64,000 nt of DNA from Spartobacteria bacterium LR76 (GTDB taxonomy: Bacteria; Verrucomicrobiota; Verrucomicrobiia; Chthoniobacterales; Terrimicrobiaceae): positions 124,001 to 188,000 of the forward strand of contig QAYZ01000012.1 of assembly GCA_003054655.1 (NCBI GenBank), read 5' to 3'. Shown here piece by piece: positions 1-7,831 of this stretch; position 1 is the first letter of the stretch, and every line of letters starts with the position of its first letter. The notes under the pieces were generated by a model. The model was given only the letters and a program-made list of their open reading frames with translations. It ran no database searches and had not been told where the DNA came from. The translations under genes were made by a program, and so were the position numbers.

Positions 1-110
1 TTCCCGTGCTGGTCGACAAGGAGGGGTGGCACACGTACTCGGATAACAAGGTGAATCATCTCTTCGCCGATGGCCACGCGACGAAGGAGCTGAGGCTTTT
101 CACGGAGTAA
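1..110 (+). CDS. C-terminal fragment of a pilin-like (DUF1559-type) protein
   Basis: Only the last 35 codons are in the window; the gene enters from the left edge and stops at 108-110. The readable tail contains HLFADGHA, the histidine-then-aspartate-glycine ending seen in verrucomicrobial and planctomycete proteins that carry a prepilin N-terminal methylation motif. The complete pilin-like gene at 43083 ends with the closely similar LFADGHVAGF, so the two are probably paralogues. Such proteins are normally exported and pseudopilin-like, with unknown individual roles. The N-terminus is outside the window, so the prepilin assignment is inferred. Confidence 0.55.
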   Translation, partial: PVLVDKEGWHTYSDNKVNHLFADGHATKELRLFTE

Positions 111-114
111 CACG

Positions 115-984
115 GTGGTCCGGCTCGAACGTCTCTCCAAATCCTGGCGCGGGTGCAAGGCGCTCGACTCGCTCTCGCTCGAGATCGCGAAGGGCGAGAT
201 TTTCGGCCTGCTCGGCCACAACGGCGCGGGCAAGAGCACGACCTTTGGGATGATGCTCGGGCATGTGCATCCCGACGAGGGCGATGCTTTCATCGACGGG
301 CATTCCGTCACGCAGAACCGTCCGCGTGCACTGGAAAAGGTGGGGGCGATTTTTGAAACGCCGTCCTTCTACGATTACATGAGCGGCTGGCAGAACCTGC
401 GGTTCTTTGTCTCGCTGAGCGGCGCGGTGAGCCGCGAGCGCATGCAGGATGTGCTGCGATTGGTGGGACTCGAAAAACGCATCAATGATCCCGTGCGCAC
501 CTACAGCCACGGCATGCGGCAACGGCTCGCCCTGGCGCAGGCTTTGCTGCCCGATCCCGATTTCATCCTGCTGGATGAACCGACGGAGGGACTCGATCCG
601 CAAGGCATTCGCGAAATGCGCGAGATGATCCTGCGGCTGCGCGATGAACATGGGCTCACCATCCTGCTTTCCTCGCATCTGCTCTCGGAGGTCGAGCAGT
701 TGTGCGACCGCGTCGCGATCCTGCATCAGGGGCGGCTGATGTATTGCGGCAACTGGCGCGATGCACGACCGGAGTGGGAGCTGGAGGTCGATGCGTGGGA
801 GGTGGCGGATCGCGTCCTTGCGATGCTCAAGGTCGTGCGCACGGATTCACATGTCGCGTTGCCGGACGGACTGGAGATCGCAGATGTGGTCGCCGCGCTG
901 GTGCGCGGAGGCGTGCGGGTGAGCCGCGTGCAGCCGTACGAGCGCACGCTGGAGAACTTTTACCTGGAGCGCACGACGGGATGA
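115..984 (+). CDS. ABC transporter ATP-binding protein (ABC-2 exporter type)
   Basis: Cytoplasmic ATPase subunit of a two-gene ABC exporter. Walker A GHNGAGKST is at residues 34-42, a degenerate signature SHGMRQ at 131-136, Walker B ILLDEP at 151-156 and the switch histidine in SSHLL near 188. The 289-residue length and the C-terminal extension after the nucleotide-binding fold (about residues 225-289) are typical of ABC-2/CcmA-type ATPases. Translation starts at GTG 115, four bases after the preceding stop. It overlaps the permease gene by four bases (ATGA), which indicates translational coupling. The substrate cannot be told from sequence. Confidence 0.93.
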   Translation: MVRLERLSKSWRGCKALDSLSLEIAKGEIFGLLGHNGAGKSTTFGMMLGHVHPDEGDAFIDGHSVTQNRPRALEKVGAIFETPSFYDYMSGWQNLRFFVSLSGAVSRERMQDVLRLVGLEKRINDPVRTYSHGMRQRLALAQALLPDPDFILLDEPTEGLDPQGIREMREMILRLRDEHGLTILLSSHLLSEVEQLCDRVAILHQGRLMYCGNWRDARPEWELEVDAWEVADRVLAMLKVVRTDSHVALPDGLEIADVVAALVRGGVRVSRVQPYERTLENFYLERTTG

Positions 985-1826
985 CTCTCTTCTGGCTCCA
1001 ACTGCGTGGGGAAACCCGCAAGCTCTTCGCCCGCAAGCGGACGTTTATCGGCTTCGGCGCGTTTCTGGTTTTTGAAATCGTCGTGCTCTTCCTGCTGCGG
1101 CTGCCGCCGGTGCAGAGGTCGCTCTCCGGCGCGATCGAGCGGATGGGCTACGATCCCACACAATATCTCTCCGGCCTCACTCTGGGTCTCCTCATTGTGG
1201 CTTGGACGGTGTTTCTGCTTGAGGCGCTGTTTCTCGCGCTGGTCGCAGGCGACGTGGTGAGCAAGGAGGTGGAGGATGGAACGCTGCGCATGATGCTTTG
1301 CCGGCCGATCTCCCGTACCCGCATCCTGACGGTGAAGGTGATCGTGGCGCTGCTGTACACGATCGTGCTGACGCTCTTTGTCGGCCTTACTGCGCTGGCG
1401 GTGGGACTGCTGAACAGCGGCCCTGGCGGTCTATTCGTAGTCGATCCCCCGGCGGGTATCTTTTCGTTTCATGATTTCTGGCCGGGGCTGACCCGCTACG
1501 CTATCGCGCTGCCTTTGCTGGCGCTGAGCCTGTGTACGGTGACGCTGCTGGCCTTCTGCCTGTCGTGCTTCAACATGAAGCCGGCGGCGGCGACGATCAT
1601 CACGCTGTCCCTGCTCTTTGCCGATGTGATTGTGCGGAGCGTCCCCTTCTTTGAAGGCATCCGAGGATGGTTTCTTACCACGAAGATGTCGGCATGGATT
1701 CAGGTCTTTCAGGCGCGGGTGCCCTGGGAGATGATGGTGGAGAGCTACGTGTTTCTCCTCGCCATCAATGTCACGCTTTTCGTCATTGGCTGGGCGGTCT
1801 TTGAGCGGCGGGACTTCAAGTCGTGA
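981..1826 (+). CDS. ABC-2 type transporter permease
   Basis: Integral-membrane partner of the ATPase just upstream. The start is the ATG at 981, inside the ATGA overlap; a longer reading frame that begins at 702 lies within the ATPase gene and is not credible. The 281-residue product has about six hydrophobic segments, beginning near residue 23 and ending close to the C-terminus, and the ABC-2 permease hallmark DVVSKEVEDGTLRMML with an RPISR stretch after the second segment. It would form the membrane channel of an exporter for an unknown substrate. Confidence 0.88.
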   Translation: MTLFWLQLRGETRKLFARKRTFIGFGAFLVFEIVVLFLLRLPPVQRSLSGAIERMGYDPTQYLSGLTLGLLIVAWTVFLLEALFLALVAGDVVSKEVEDGTLRMMLCRPISRTRILTVKVIVALLYTIVLTLFVGLTALAVGLLNSGPGGLFVVDPPAGIFSFHDFWPGLTRYAIALPLLALSLCTVTLLAFCLSCFNMKPAAATIITLSLLFADVIVRSVPFFEGIRGWFLTTKMSAWIQVFQARVPWEMMVESYVFLLAINVTLFVIGWAVFERRDFKS

Positions 1827-1859
1827 CAACAGGTGCTCCACCCCGCTAGAGGTTTTCCG

Positions 1860-2726
1860 ATGAAGAGCATGACCGGCCACGGACGAGGCGAGACCGCCGC
1901 CAAGGGCGTGCGCGCCGTCGTGGAGTGTTTCTCCGTCAATCGCAAACAAGCCGAGGTGTCGCTGGCTGCTGGCCGCGAGCTCGCCTGGCTCGAGCCGCAT
2001 GTGCGCGAGGAAGTCCTCAAGCGTGTGTCGCGCGGCAAGGTGCAGGTGTCGGTGGCGATCGAAACGACAGACGATTCCGTCCACGGACTCATCGACCGCA
2101 GCCGGGCCGCTGCATTTTTGAAAGAAGCGAAGGCTTTGCAGAAACATCTCGGCCTCTCCGGCGAGATCAGCCTGGAGACCGTCCTGGCTGCGCCGGGCGT
2201 GATCCGTGCGGGCGATCCGTCGGAGCGCGACGTGCTGCCTGCCGTGAAGAAGGCGCTCGGGCTTTCGCTCGATGCGCTGCTGGAGATGCGTGTGCGCGAG
2301 GGCGCGCATCTGCAAAAGGATCTGGCGAAATCCCTCACTCGCATGGCCACGATGGTGAAGCGCGTGCGGACGCTTGCTCCCAATGTGCCGAAACGCCAGC
2401 GCGAGAATCTGCTGCGCCGCCTCGAGTCCGCGCAACTGCCCATCGACGTGATGGAGCCGCGACTCGCCACGGAGATCGCCGTCTTTGCCGAGCGATGCGA
2501 CGTCGCGGAGGAACTGACGCGCCTCGACAGCCATATCGCGCAATTCCGCGAGGCTTTGAAATCCGACGCCCCTGTAGGCCGCACGCTGGAGTTTCTCGCC
2601 CAGGAGATGGGACGCGAGTGGAACACGACCGGCTCCAAGGCCAACGATGCGGAAATCTCACGGGTCGTCGTGGACGCCAAGGCCGAGCTTGATAGAATAC
2701 GCGAACAACTTGCCAACATTGAATAG
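1860..2726 (+). CDS. yicC: YicC family protein (stress-related endoribonuclease family)
   Basis: The 288-residue product begins MKSMTGHGRGE and ends with the DUF1732 block (EWNTTGSKAND...REQLANIE), the two ends that define YicC. Family members are cytoplasmic endoribonucleases or RNase adaptors. The ATG at 1860 is chosen because it starts exactly at the conserved N-terminus; a GTG at 1833 would add nine unconserved residues. The gene lies directly upstream of gmk and overlaps its likely start, the arrangement found in many bacteria. It probably belongs to one transcript with gmk and coaC. Confidence 0.92.
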   Translation: MKSMTGHGRGETAAKGVRAVVECFSVNRKQAEVSLAAGRELAWLEPHVREEVLKRVSRGKVQVSVAIETTDDSVHGLIDRSRAAAFLKEAKALQKHLGLSGEISLETVLAAPGVIRAGDPSERDVLPAVKKALGLSLDALLEMRVREGAHLQKDLAKSLTRMATMVKRVRTLAPNVPKRQRENLLRRLESAQLPIDVMEPRLATEIAVFAERCDVAEELTRLDSHIAQFREALKSDAPVGRTLEFLAQEMGREWNTTGSKANDAEISRVVVDAKAELDRIREQLANIE

Positions 2727-3333
2727 CACCTTCCAACGCACCGGCGTCCTCTTCGTTCTCTCCGCTCCGTCCGGAGGAGGAAAGACCACGCTCTGCGCCG
2801 GACTGCGAGCCAACCAGGATTTTGTGTATTCCGTCTCCTGCACCACGCGTGCGCCGCGTCCCGGCGAGCGCGACGGCGAGCACTACCTCTTCCTTTCCCA
2901 GGAGGAATTCACCCGCCGTGTCGAGGCGGAGGAATTCCTGGAATACGCCGAGGTGCATGGACGCTACTACGGCACGCTGAAGAGCACGGTGATCGAGAAT
3001 CTGCGCCAGGGCCTCGACGTGTTGATCGACGTCGACATCGCGGGCGCGGCGTCCATTCGCGGATGCGGTGACAAGCTCATCACCGATTCCCTCGCCGATG
3101 TTTTCGTGATGCCTCCCAGCGTGGAGGAACTCCGCCAGCGCCTGGAGCGTCGCGGCACCGAGGCGCCGGAGCAGATCGCCTTGCGCGTGCGCAATGCCGT
3201 GGCCGAGATGGAGCGCTGGTACGAGTACAAGTACACCATCATCAGCCGGACGCCTCCCGAGGACGTGGAGAGCTTCCGCGCCATCATGCGGGCCGAGCGC
3301 CAGCTCACGCGCCGCTACGTCAATACGCCATGA
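2719..3333 (+). CDS. gmk: Guanylate kinase
   Basis: Phosphorylates GMP to GDP with ATP in the cytoplasm. The P-loop SAPSGGGKTT is near the N-terminus, followed by the GMP-binding stretch TTRAPRPGERDG. The start is uncertain: no ATG lies just before the conserved block, and an upstream in-frame ATG at 2647 would overlap yicC by 80 bases. TTG codons at 2719 and 2710 give a length of about 204-207 residues, normal for Gmk, so 2719 is proposed. The stop overlaps the next gene, so gmk and coaC are coupled. Confidence 0.93.
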   Translation: MNSTFQRTGVLFVLSAPSGGGKTTLCAGLRANQDFVYSVSCTTRAPRPGERDGEHYLFLSQEEFTRRVEAEEFLEYAEVHGRYYGTLKSTVIENLRQGLDVLIDVDIAGAASIRGCGDKLITDSLADVFVMPPSVEELRQRLERRGTEAPEQIALRVRNAVAEMERWYEYKYTIISRTPPEDVESFRAIMRAERQLTRRYVNTP

Positions 3334-3887
3334 AAACGATCGTTCTCGGTGTCTGCGGCTCCATCGCAGCCTACAAGGCGGCGGATATCACCAGCCGCCT
3401 CACGCGCGACGGATGCAGCGTGCATGTCGTGATGACCGGGAACGCTGCGCAATTCATCGGCGCGATGACCTTCCAGACGCTCTCGCGCAATCCCGTGACG
3501 ACCGGCGTCTTTGATGAAAAGGAGTCCTGGAGGCCGACGCATATCGACCTCGCGGATCGCGCGGATCTTTTTCTCATCGCTCCAGCGACAGCCAACGTCA
3601 TCGCGAAACTCGCCAACGGCATCGCGGATGATGCGCTCACCTCCATCTCGCTCGCCACGCGCGCGCCGTTTCTCATCGCGCCTGCGATGAACGGAAAGAT
3701 GTGGCTGCATCCTGCGACGCAGAAAAATGTCGCGACTCTGCGCGAGCGTGGAGCCGAGTTTATCGGTCCGGAAGAGGGAATGTTAGCGTGTGGATATGAG
3801 GGCGTTGGAAGGCTCTGGCCGACGGACGAAATCGTCGCGAAGGCTCATGAAATCTTGCTCCGCGGTTCACAAGGCGCGTGCGCGTGA
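3330..3887 (+). CDS. coaC: Phosphopantothenoylcysteine decarboxylase, stand-alone (CoaC type)
   Basis: FMN-dependent decarboxylase of coenzyme A synthesis (phosphopantothenoylcysteine to phosphopantetheine). Visible signatures are GSIAAYKA at the N-terminus, the catalytic-His region PTHIDLADRAD, the PAMN motif and the ACGYEG substrate-clamp loop with its cysteine. At 185 residues it is only the decarboxylase half: the CoaB ligase domain, fused in most bacterial CoaBC proteins, is absent and no coaB follows. It is the last gene of the yicC-gmk-coaC run; rpoZ, often found between gmk and coaBC, is missing here. Confidence 0.88.
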   Translation: MKTIVLGVCGSIAAYKAADITSRLTRDGCSVHVVMTGNAAQFIGAMTFQTLSRNPVTTGVFDEKESWRPTHIDLADRADLFLIAPATANVIAKLANGIADDALTSISLATRAPFLIAPAMNGKMWLHPATQKNVATLRERGAEFIGPEEGMLACGYEGVGRLWPTDEIVAKAHEILLRGSQGACA

Positions 3888-3953
3888 CTAAATTGGCGCG
3901 AAAAAATCAAGAGAAAATCGAGAAAATTTCGTTGACGAGAGAGAAGCGGCGAC

Positions 3954-3994
3954 TTATTCACAGCGCATAGTGAGTTATTCACATGCTTTTCACA
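3954..3994 (+). promoter_or_regulatory. Cluster of DnaA-box-like sequences upstream of the H1-like gene
   Basis: TTATTCACA occurs twice on the + strand, at 3954-3962 and 3975-3983, 21 bases apart (two helical turns). A one-mismatch version CTTTTCACA follows at 3986-3994. The first two match the relaxed DnaA consensus TTWTNCACA. An A/T-rich purine run (3901-3930) lies just upstream. The same 9-mer occurs once more in reverse orientation before dnaA (55537-55545). The stretch between coaC and the H1-like gene has no other content. Binding by DnaA is inferred. Confidence 0.45.
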
Positions 3995-4031
3995 ATCTTT
4001 CGCCGTTGCGAATGGAAAGGGGGGAAATTTG

Positions 4032-4283
4032 ATGCCAGTTGCTAAGAAACCCGCAGCCAAGAAGGCTCCCGCGAAAAAAGCTCCTGCCAAGAAGGCCGCT
4101 CCGGCCAAGAAGGCAGCAGTCGCGAAGAAGCCCGCAGCCAAGAAGACCGTCGCAGCTAAAAAGCCCGCCGTTAAAAAAGCGGTCGCTAAGAAGCCGGTGG
4201 CCAAGAAGGCAGCAGTTAAGAAGCCGGTCGCCAAGAAGACCGTTGCCAAGAAGCCAGTCGCCAAAAAAGCGACCAAGAAATAA
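4032..4283 (+). CDS. Histone H1-like Lys/Ala/Pro-rich DNA-binding protein
   Basis: An 83-residue protein built from only six residue types: 32 lysines, arranged as 16 KK pairs spaced by three or four small residues, plus Ala, Pro, Val, Thr and the initiator Met. This is the composition of eukaryotic H1 tails and of bacterial H1-like or HC2-like nucleoid proteins, which bind DNA by charge and compact it. The ATG at 4032 is preferred over the in-frame TTG at 4029, with a GGGGAAA ribosome-binding stretch upstream. It is a single-gene unit closed by a strong terminator, with DnaA-box-like sites upstream. Confidence 0.85.
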   Translation: MPVAKKPAAKKAPAKKAPAKKAAPAKKAAVAKKPAAKKTVAAKKPAVKKAVAKKPVAKKAAVKKPVAKKTVAKKPVAKKATKK

Positions 4284-4290
4284 CCTGGTT

Positions 4291-4306
4291 GTTCGCGGCC
4301 GCGAAC
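4291..4306. repeat. 16-bp perfect palindrome downstream of the H1-like gene
   Basis: GTTCGCGGCCGCGAAC reads the same on both strands. It starts eight bases after the H1-like stop codon and precedes the terminator hairpin. It could be a binding site or a helper stem for 3'-end formation; nothing in the sequence decides. Confidence 0.5.
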
Positions 4307-4318
4307 GACTGAACTTGA

Positions 4319-4354
4319 TTTGGGAGAGGCCGAAAGGCTTCTCCCAAATTTTTT
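4319..4354 (+). terminator. Intrinsic terminator of the H1-like gene
   Basis: A stem TTTGGGAGA / TCTCCCAAA with an inner GGCC-GAAA-GGC tetraloop is followed by six T. It is a textbook rho-independent terminator on the + strand. Confidence 0.9.
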
Positions 4355-4441
4355 GCCCGGATGGCGCGGGGCGGTGTGTAGCCGGGTTCGAGAGAGAAAA
4401 TCTTTTTGCCGCCGGGCGCGCCGCCCTCTAAAACCGAGCGC

Positions 4442-5188
4442 GTGTCCGACTATCTCACACCAGCCATCGAGGCCGCGCAGGCGGCAGGCGGCCTTTTGCG
4501 CGCCGCCTTTGAGCGTCCCCTGACCATAGACGCCAACGAGGCGCACGACATCAAGCTGGAGCTCGACCGCCGCAGCCAGGCGCTGATTGAGTCGCTGCTG
4601 CTTTCGCGTTTCCCCGATCATGCCATTCTCGGCGAGGAAGGCGTGCGCGGCGAGGCCGGGAGCGAGTACGAGTGGATCATCGATCCCATCGACGGCACGG
4701 TGAATTTCTTCTACGGCATCCCGCACTTTGCCGTCTCCATCGCGCTGCGCCGCAAGGGGCAGATCATCGTGGGAGTGATTTACGATCCGATGCGCGACGA
4801 CCTTTGGGCGGTGGATGAAAACTCTCCCGCCACCCTGAATGGCCAGCCGATCCAGGTGAGCCAGCGCAAGGAGCTCTCCGAGGCCGTGGTCTCGGTGGGT
4901 GTGGCGAAGACCTCCGAGTCCATCGACCGCGGACTCCCGCTCTTTGAGCGCATGGCGCGTTCCGCCAAGAAGTGCCGCATGATGGGCAGCGCCTCGCTCG
5001 ACATCGCCTACGTGGCCTGCGGACGTCTCGATGCCTACATCGAGAGCCAGATCAGCATCTGGGATATCGCCGCCGGACTCCTCCTCGTGGAAAAGGCGGG
5101 CGGCATCGTCACTCTCACGCCGCATGAGACGGTGAAGGAGAAGTACGGCATCGTCGCCTACAGCGGCAAACTCGACCTGGGTCTCTGA
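4442..5188 (+). CDS. Inositol monophosphatase family protein
   Basis: Mg2+-dependent phosphatase of the IMPase/SuhB/CysQ superfamily. Metal-binding motifs are visible in order: GEEG, then DPIDGTVNF, then WDIAAGLLLVEKAGG. The 248-residue length is typical. GTG 4442 is the chosen start since the helix SDYLTPAIEAAQ begins there; an upstream TTG at 4406 would add low-complexity residues. Substrate may be inositol-1-phosphate or another sugar or nucleotide phosphate. It is followed two bases later by ispF, so they may be cotranscribed. Confidence 0.88.
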   Translation: MSDYLTPAIEAAQAAGGLLRAAFERPLTIDANEAHDIKLELDRRSQALIESLLLSRFPDHAILGEEGVRGEAGSEYEWIIDPIDGTVNFFYGIPHFAVSIALRRKGQIIVGVIYDPMRDDLWAVDENSPATLNGQPIQVSQRKELSEAVVSVGVAKTSESIDRGLPLFERMARSAKKCRMMGSASLDIAYVACGRLDAYIESQISIWDIAAGLLLVEKAGGIVTLTPHETVKEKYGIVAYSGKLDLGL

Positions 5189-5189
5189 T

Positions 5190-5666
5190 ATGTTTGCGAC
5201 CGGCATCGGCTATGACGTGCATTGCCTGGTGGAGGGGCGTCCCCTCGTGCTGGGCGGCGTGACGTTTGATTACCCGCTCGGGCTCGAGGGGCATTCCGAT
5301 GCCGACGTGCTGTGCCATGCCATCGCCGACGCCGTCCTCGGCGCGGCGGGCGAACCCGACATCGGGCATCTTTTCCCCAATACGGATGAGTCGATACGGG
5401 GAATCAGCAGCCTGGAGATCCTGCGGCGCGTGCGCGCCGTGCTGGATGAGCGCGGACATGTGCTGAATACCATCGACTCGACCCTCATCGCCGAGGCACC
5501 CAAGATCGGGCCGCATCTCACGGCCATGAAGGAAAACATCGCCGGAGCGCTGGGCCTGCCTCCGAGCCATGTGGGCATCAAGGCCACGACCAATGAAAAA
5601 CTGGGATTCCTCGGGCGCGGGGAAGGGATAGCCGCCATGGCGGTCGCCGCCATCGAACGTCAATGA
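5190..5666 (+). CDS. ispF: 2-C-methyl-D-erythritol 2,4-cyclodiphosphate synthase
   Basis: MEP-pathway enzyme that cyclises CDP-methylerythritol 2-phosphate with loss of CMP. The 158-residue product shows the N-terminal metal site G-Y-D-V-H, then HSDADVLCHAIADA, and TNEKLGFLGRGEGIAA at the C-terminus, all hallmarks of IspF. Its stop overlaps the cysS start by four bases. ispF next to cysS is a common pairing. It indicates that isoprenoids are made by the MEP route in this organism. Confidence 0.96.
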   Translation: MFATGIGYDVHCLVEGRPLVLGGVTFDYPLGLEGHSDADVLCHAIADAVLGAAGEPDIGHLFPNTDESIRGISSLEILRRVRAVLDERGHVLNTIDSTLIAEAPKIGPHLTAMKENIAGALGLPPSHVGIKATTNEKLGFLGRGEGIAAMAVAAIERQ

Positions 5667-7057
5667 GCATTCGCCTTTTCAATACTCTCACCCGGGAGAT
5701 CGAGGACTTTCAGCCTGCGGACCCGAACCGCGTGCGCATGTACACCTGCGGACCGACGGTTTACAATTACGCGCACATCGGCAATTTCCGCGCCTATGTC
5801 TTTGAGGACCTGCTCCAGCGTCATCTGGAGTTTCGCGGGTTCGCAGTCGATCGCGTGATGAACCTCACTGATGTGGACGACAAGACAATCCGCGGGTGCC
5901 GCCATGCCGGGGTGCCGCTGGGTGAGTTCACGCGGGAGTACAAGCAGGCGTTCTTCCAGGATCTCGATGCTTTGCGAATCAAGCGCGCATCGCATTATCC
6001 CGAGGCCACGGCGTCGAATCACATCACGCGGATGATCGAGATGATCTCCGATCTCGTGAAAAAGGGCCACGCCTACCGCGCGGAGGACGGATCGGTCTAT
6101 TTTCGCATTCGCACCTTCCCGAACTACGGGAAGCTGGCGCATTTCAATCTCGACGAGCTTCAGCCCTCCGGCCGAGTGGCCAGCGACGAGTACGAGAAGG
6201 AGCAGATCGGCGACTTCGCGCTGTGGAAGGCGTGGGACGAGGCCGATGGCGATGTCTTCTGGGAAAGCCCGTGGGGACGCGGACGTCCCGGCTGGCATAT
6301 CGAGTGCAGCGCGATGGCGACAGCGATCCTCGGCGCGAGCCTCGACATTCACTGCGGCGGCGAGGACAACATCTTCCCGCACCACGAGGCGGAGATCGCG
6401 CAGAGCGAGAGCGTGACGGGAGAGCCTTTCGTTCGCTACTGGCTCCATTGCAAACACCTCCTCGTTGACGGTCGCAAGATGGCCAAGAGCGAGGGAAATT
6501 TCTTCACCCTCCGCGATCTCCAGGCCAAGGGATGGACGGGTCGCGAGGTGCGGTACGTGCTGCTCTCCGTGAAGTATCGCGAGCAGTTGAATTTCACCTT
6601 CGAGAGCCTCGAGGCCGCGCGCAAGTCGCTGGCCCGCTTCGACGAATGGAGCCGCCGATTGCAGGAAACCGCCTCAACCACGCCGGAGCCGCTGCCCGAG
6701 ACGCTCGACCCCGAGCGCTTTGGCGCGGCCCTGGACGATGACCTGAACATCTCGGCGGCGCTGGGCGCGGTGTTTGAGCTTATCCGCGAGTCCAACCGCC
6801 TGCTCGATGCCGGGCAGCTCACGCCGGGACAGGCACGGTCGCTCCTCGCGTGGCGCGAGCGCATCGACTCGGTGCTGAATTTCTCCGCCGATGACGAAGG
6901 CATTCCCGCCGAGGTGCAGGCGCTGGTCGATCAGCGCGCCGAGGCCCGGGCGAAGAAGGAATGGGCGCTCAGCGACGTGCTGCGCGACCAGATTCTCGCC
7001 CTCGGCTGGCAGGTGAAGGACACGAAGGACGGCCAGAAAGTCTCCCGCAAGGGCTAG
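5663..7057 (+). CDS. cysS: Cysteinyl-tRNA synthetase
   Basis: Class I aminoacyl-tRNA synthetase charging tRNA-Cys. The zinc/cysteine-binding CGPTVYN is near residue 29, the HIGH-type motif is HIGN at about 37, the second zinc cluster includes WHIECSAMA, and the KMSKS motif is KMAKSEGNF near 270. Length 464 residues is normal. It starts inside the ispF stop (ATGA overlap), suggesting translational coupling. Confidence 0.97.
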   Translation: MSIRLFNTLTREIEDFQPADPNRVRMYTCGPTVYNYAHIGNFRAYVFEDLLQRHLEFRGFAVDRVMNLTDVDDKTIRGCRHAGVPLGEFTREYKQAFFQDLDALRIKRASHYPEATASNHITRMIEMISDLVKKGHAYRAEDGSVYFRIRTFPNYGKLAHFNLDELQPSGRVASDEYEKEQIGDFALWKAWDEADGDVFWESPWGRGRPGWHIECSAMATAILGASLDIHCGGEDNIFPHHEAEIAQSESVTGEPFVRYWLHCKHLLVDGRKMAKSEGNFFTLRDLQAKGWTGREVRYVLLSVKYREQLNFTFESLEAARKSLARFDEWSRRLQETASTTPEPLPETLDPERFGAALDDDLNISAALGAVFELIRESNRLLDAGQLTPGQARSLLAWRERIDSVLNFSADDEGIPAEVQALVDQRAEARAKKEWALSDVLRDQILALGWQVKDTKDGQKVSRKG

Positions 7058-7131
7058 GGCGAAGCGTCGTACCGATGGGGCCGGAAGTTTTTGCGCTTCC
7101 GGTCGGGCGCGGCGTTGCGCATAGTGCGTCC

Positions 7132-7812
7132 ATGTTCGAGCCAGACCGTTTTCTCGATCTCACCCGTACGGAACACAGGGTGATCTTCGAAAACGTGGAG
7201 GCGGTGTGGCAGGCCCTCCCGAAAATCTCCGCGTACCTGCAATTTCGCCTCAAGCCGGGCATCTACGGCAAGCTGATCGGCAAGCCATTCATCAGCAACG
7301 CGGTCTTCATCGGGCGCGGTACCGTCATCGAGCATGGCGCGATGATCAAGGGCCCGGCCTGGATCGGCGAGGGGTGCGAGATTCGCAATGGCTGCTACAT
7401 CCGCGAAAACGTCATCATCGGCAATGGCGTGGTGGCGGGCAACTCGTGCGAATTCAAGAACTGCCTGGTATTCGACGAGGCCCAGGTGCCGCATTATAAC
7501 TACGTCGGCGACTCGATCCTCGGCTACAAGGCACATCTCGGCGCAGGCGTGATCCTTTCCAACGTGAAACTCGACAAGCGCGAGGTCTCGATCATTGGCC
7601 CCGAAGGTGTCCCGGTCTCGACGGGCCTTCGGAAATTTGGAGCAATCGTCGGCGACGAGGCCGAGGTGGGCTGCAACAGTGTGCTCTCGCCTGGGTCCAT
7701 CATTGGCCGCCGGTCGATTCTCTATCCCGGCATCCAGTGGCGCGGCGTCCTCGGCGAAAATCAGATCGCCAAGGTCCGCCAGCCAGTCGACATCGTCCCG
7801 CGCCGCGATTGA
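7132..7812 (+). CDS. Left-handed beta-helix (hexapeptide-repeat) acyltransferase-like protein
   Basis: The 226-residue product has successive isoleucine-rich hexapeptide repeats (GTVIEHGAMIKGPAWIGEG and onward) that form a left-handed beta-helix, as in the C-terminal acetyltransferase half of GlmU. It lacks the N-terminal uridylyltransferase domain. Homologues are often labelled UDP-N-acetylglucosamine diphosphorylase, but the label is not supported by a pyrophosphorylase motif here. It probably transfers an acyl group to a sugar nucleotide. ATG 7132 is chosen; the frame runs open to 6961 but those residues overlap cysS. Confidence 0.72.
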   Translation: MFEPDRFLDLTRTEHRVIFENVEAVWQALPKISAYLQFRLKPGIYGKLIGKPFISNAVFIGRGTVIEHGAMIKGPAWIGEGCEIRNGCYIRENVIIGNGVVAGNSCEFKNCLVFDEAQVPHYNYVGDSILGYKAHLGAGVILSNVKLDKREVSIIGPEGVPVSTGLRKFGAIVGDEAEVGCNSVLSPGSIIGRRSILYPGIQWRGVLGENQIAKVRQPVDIVPRRD

Positions 7813-7831
7813 CGCGGGAGCCTCCTAAAAA

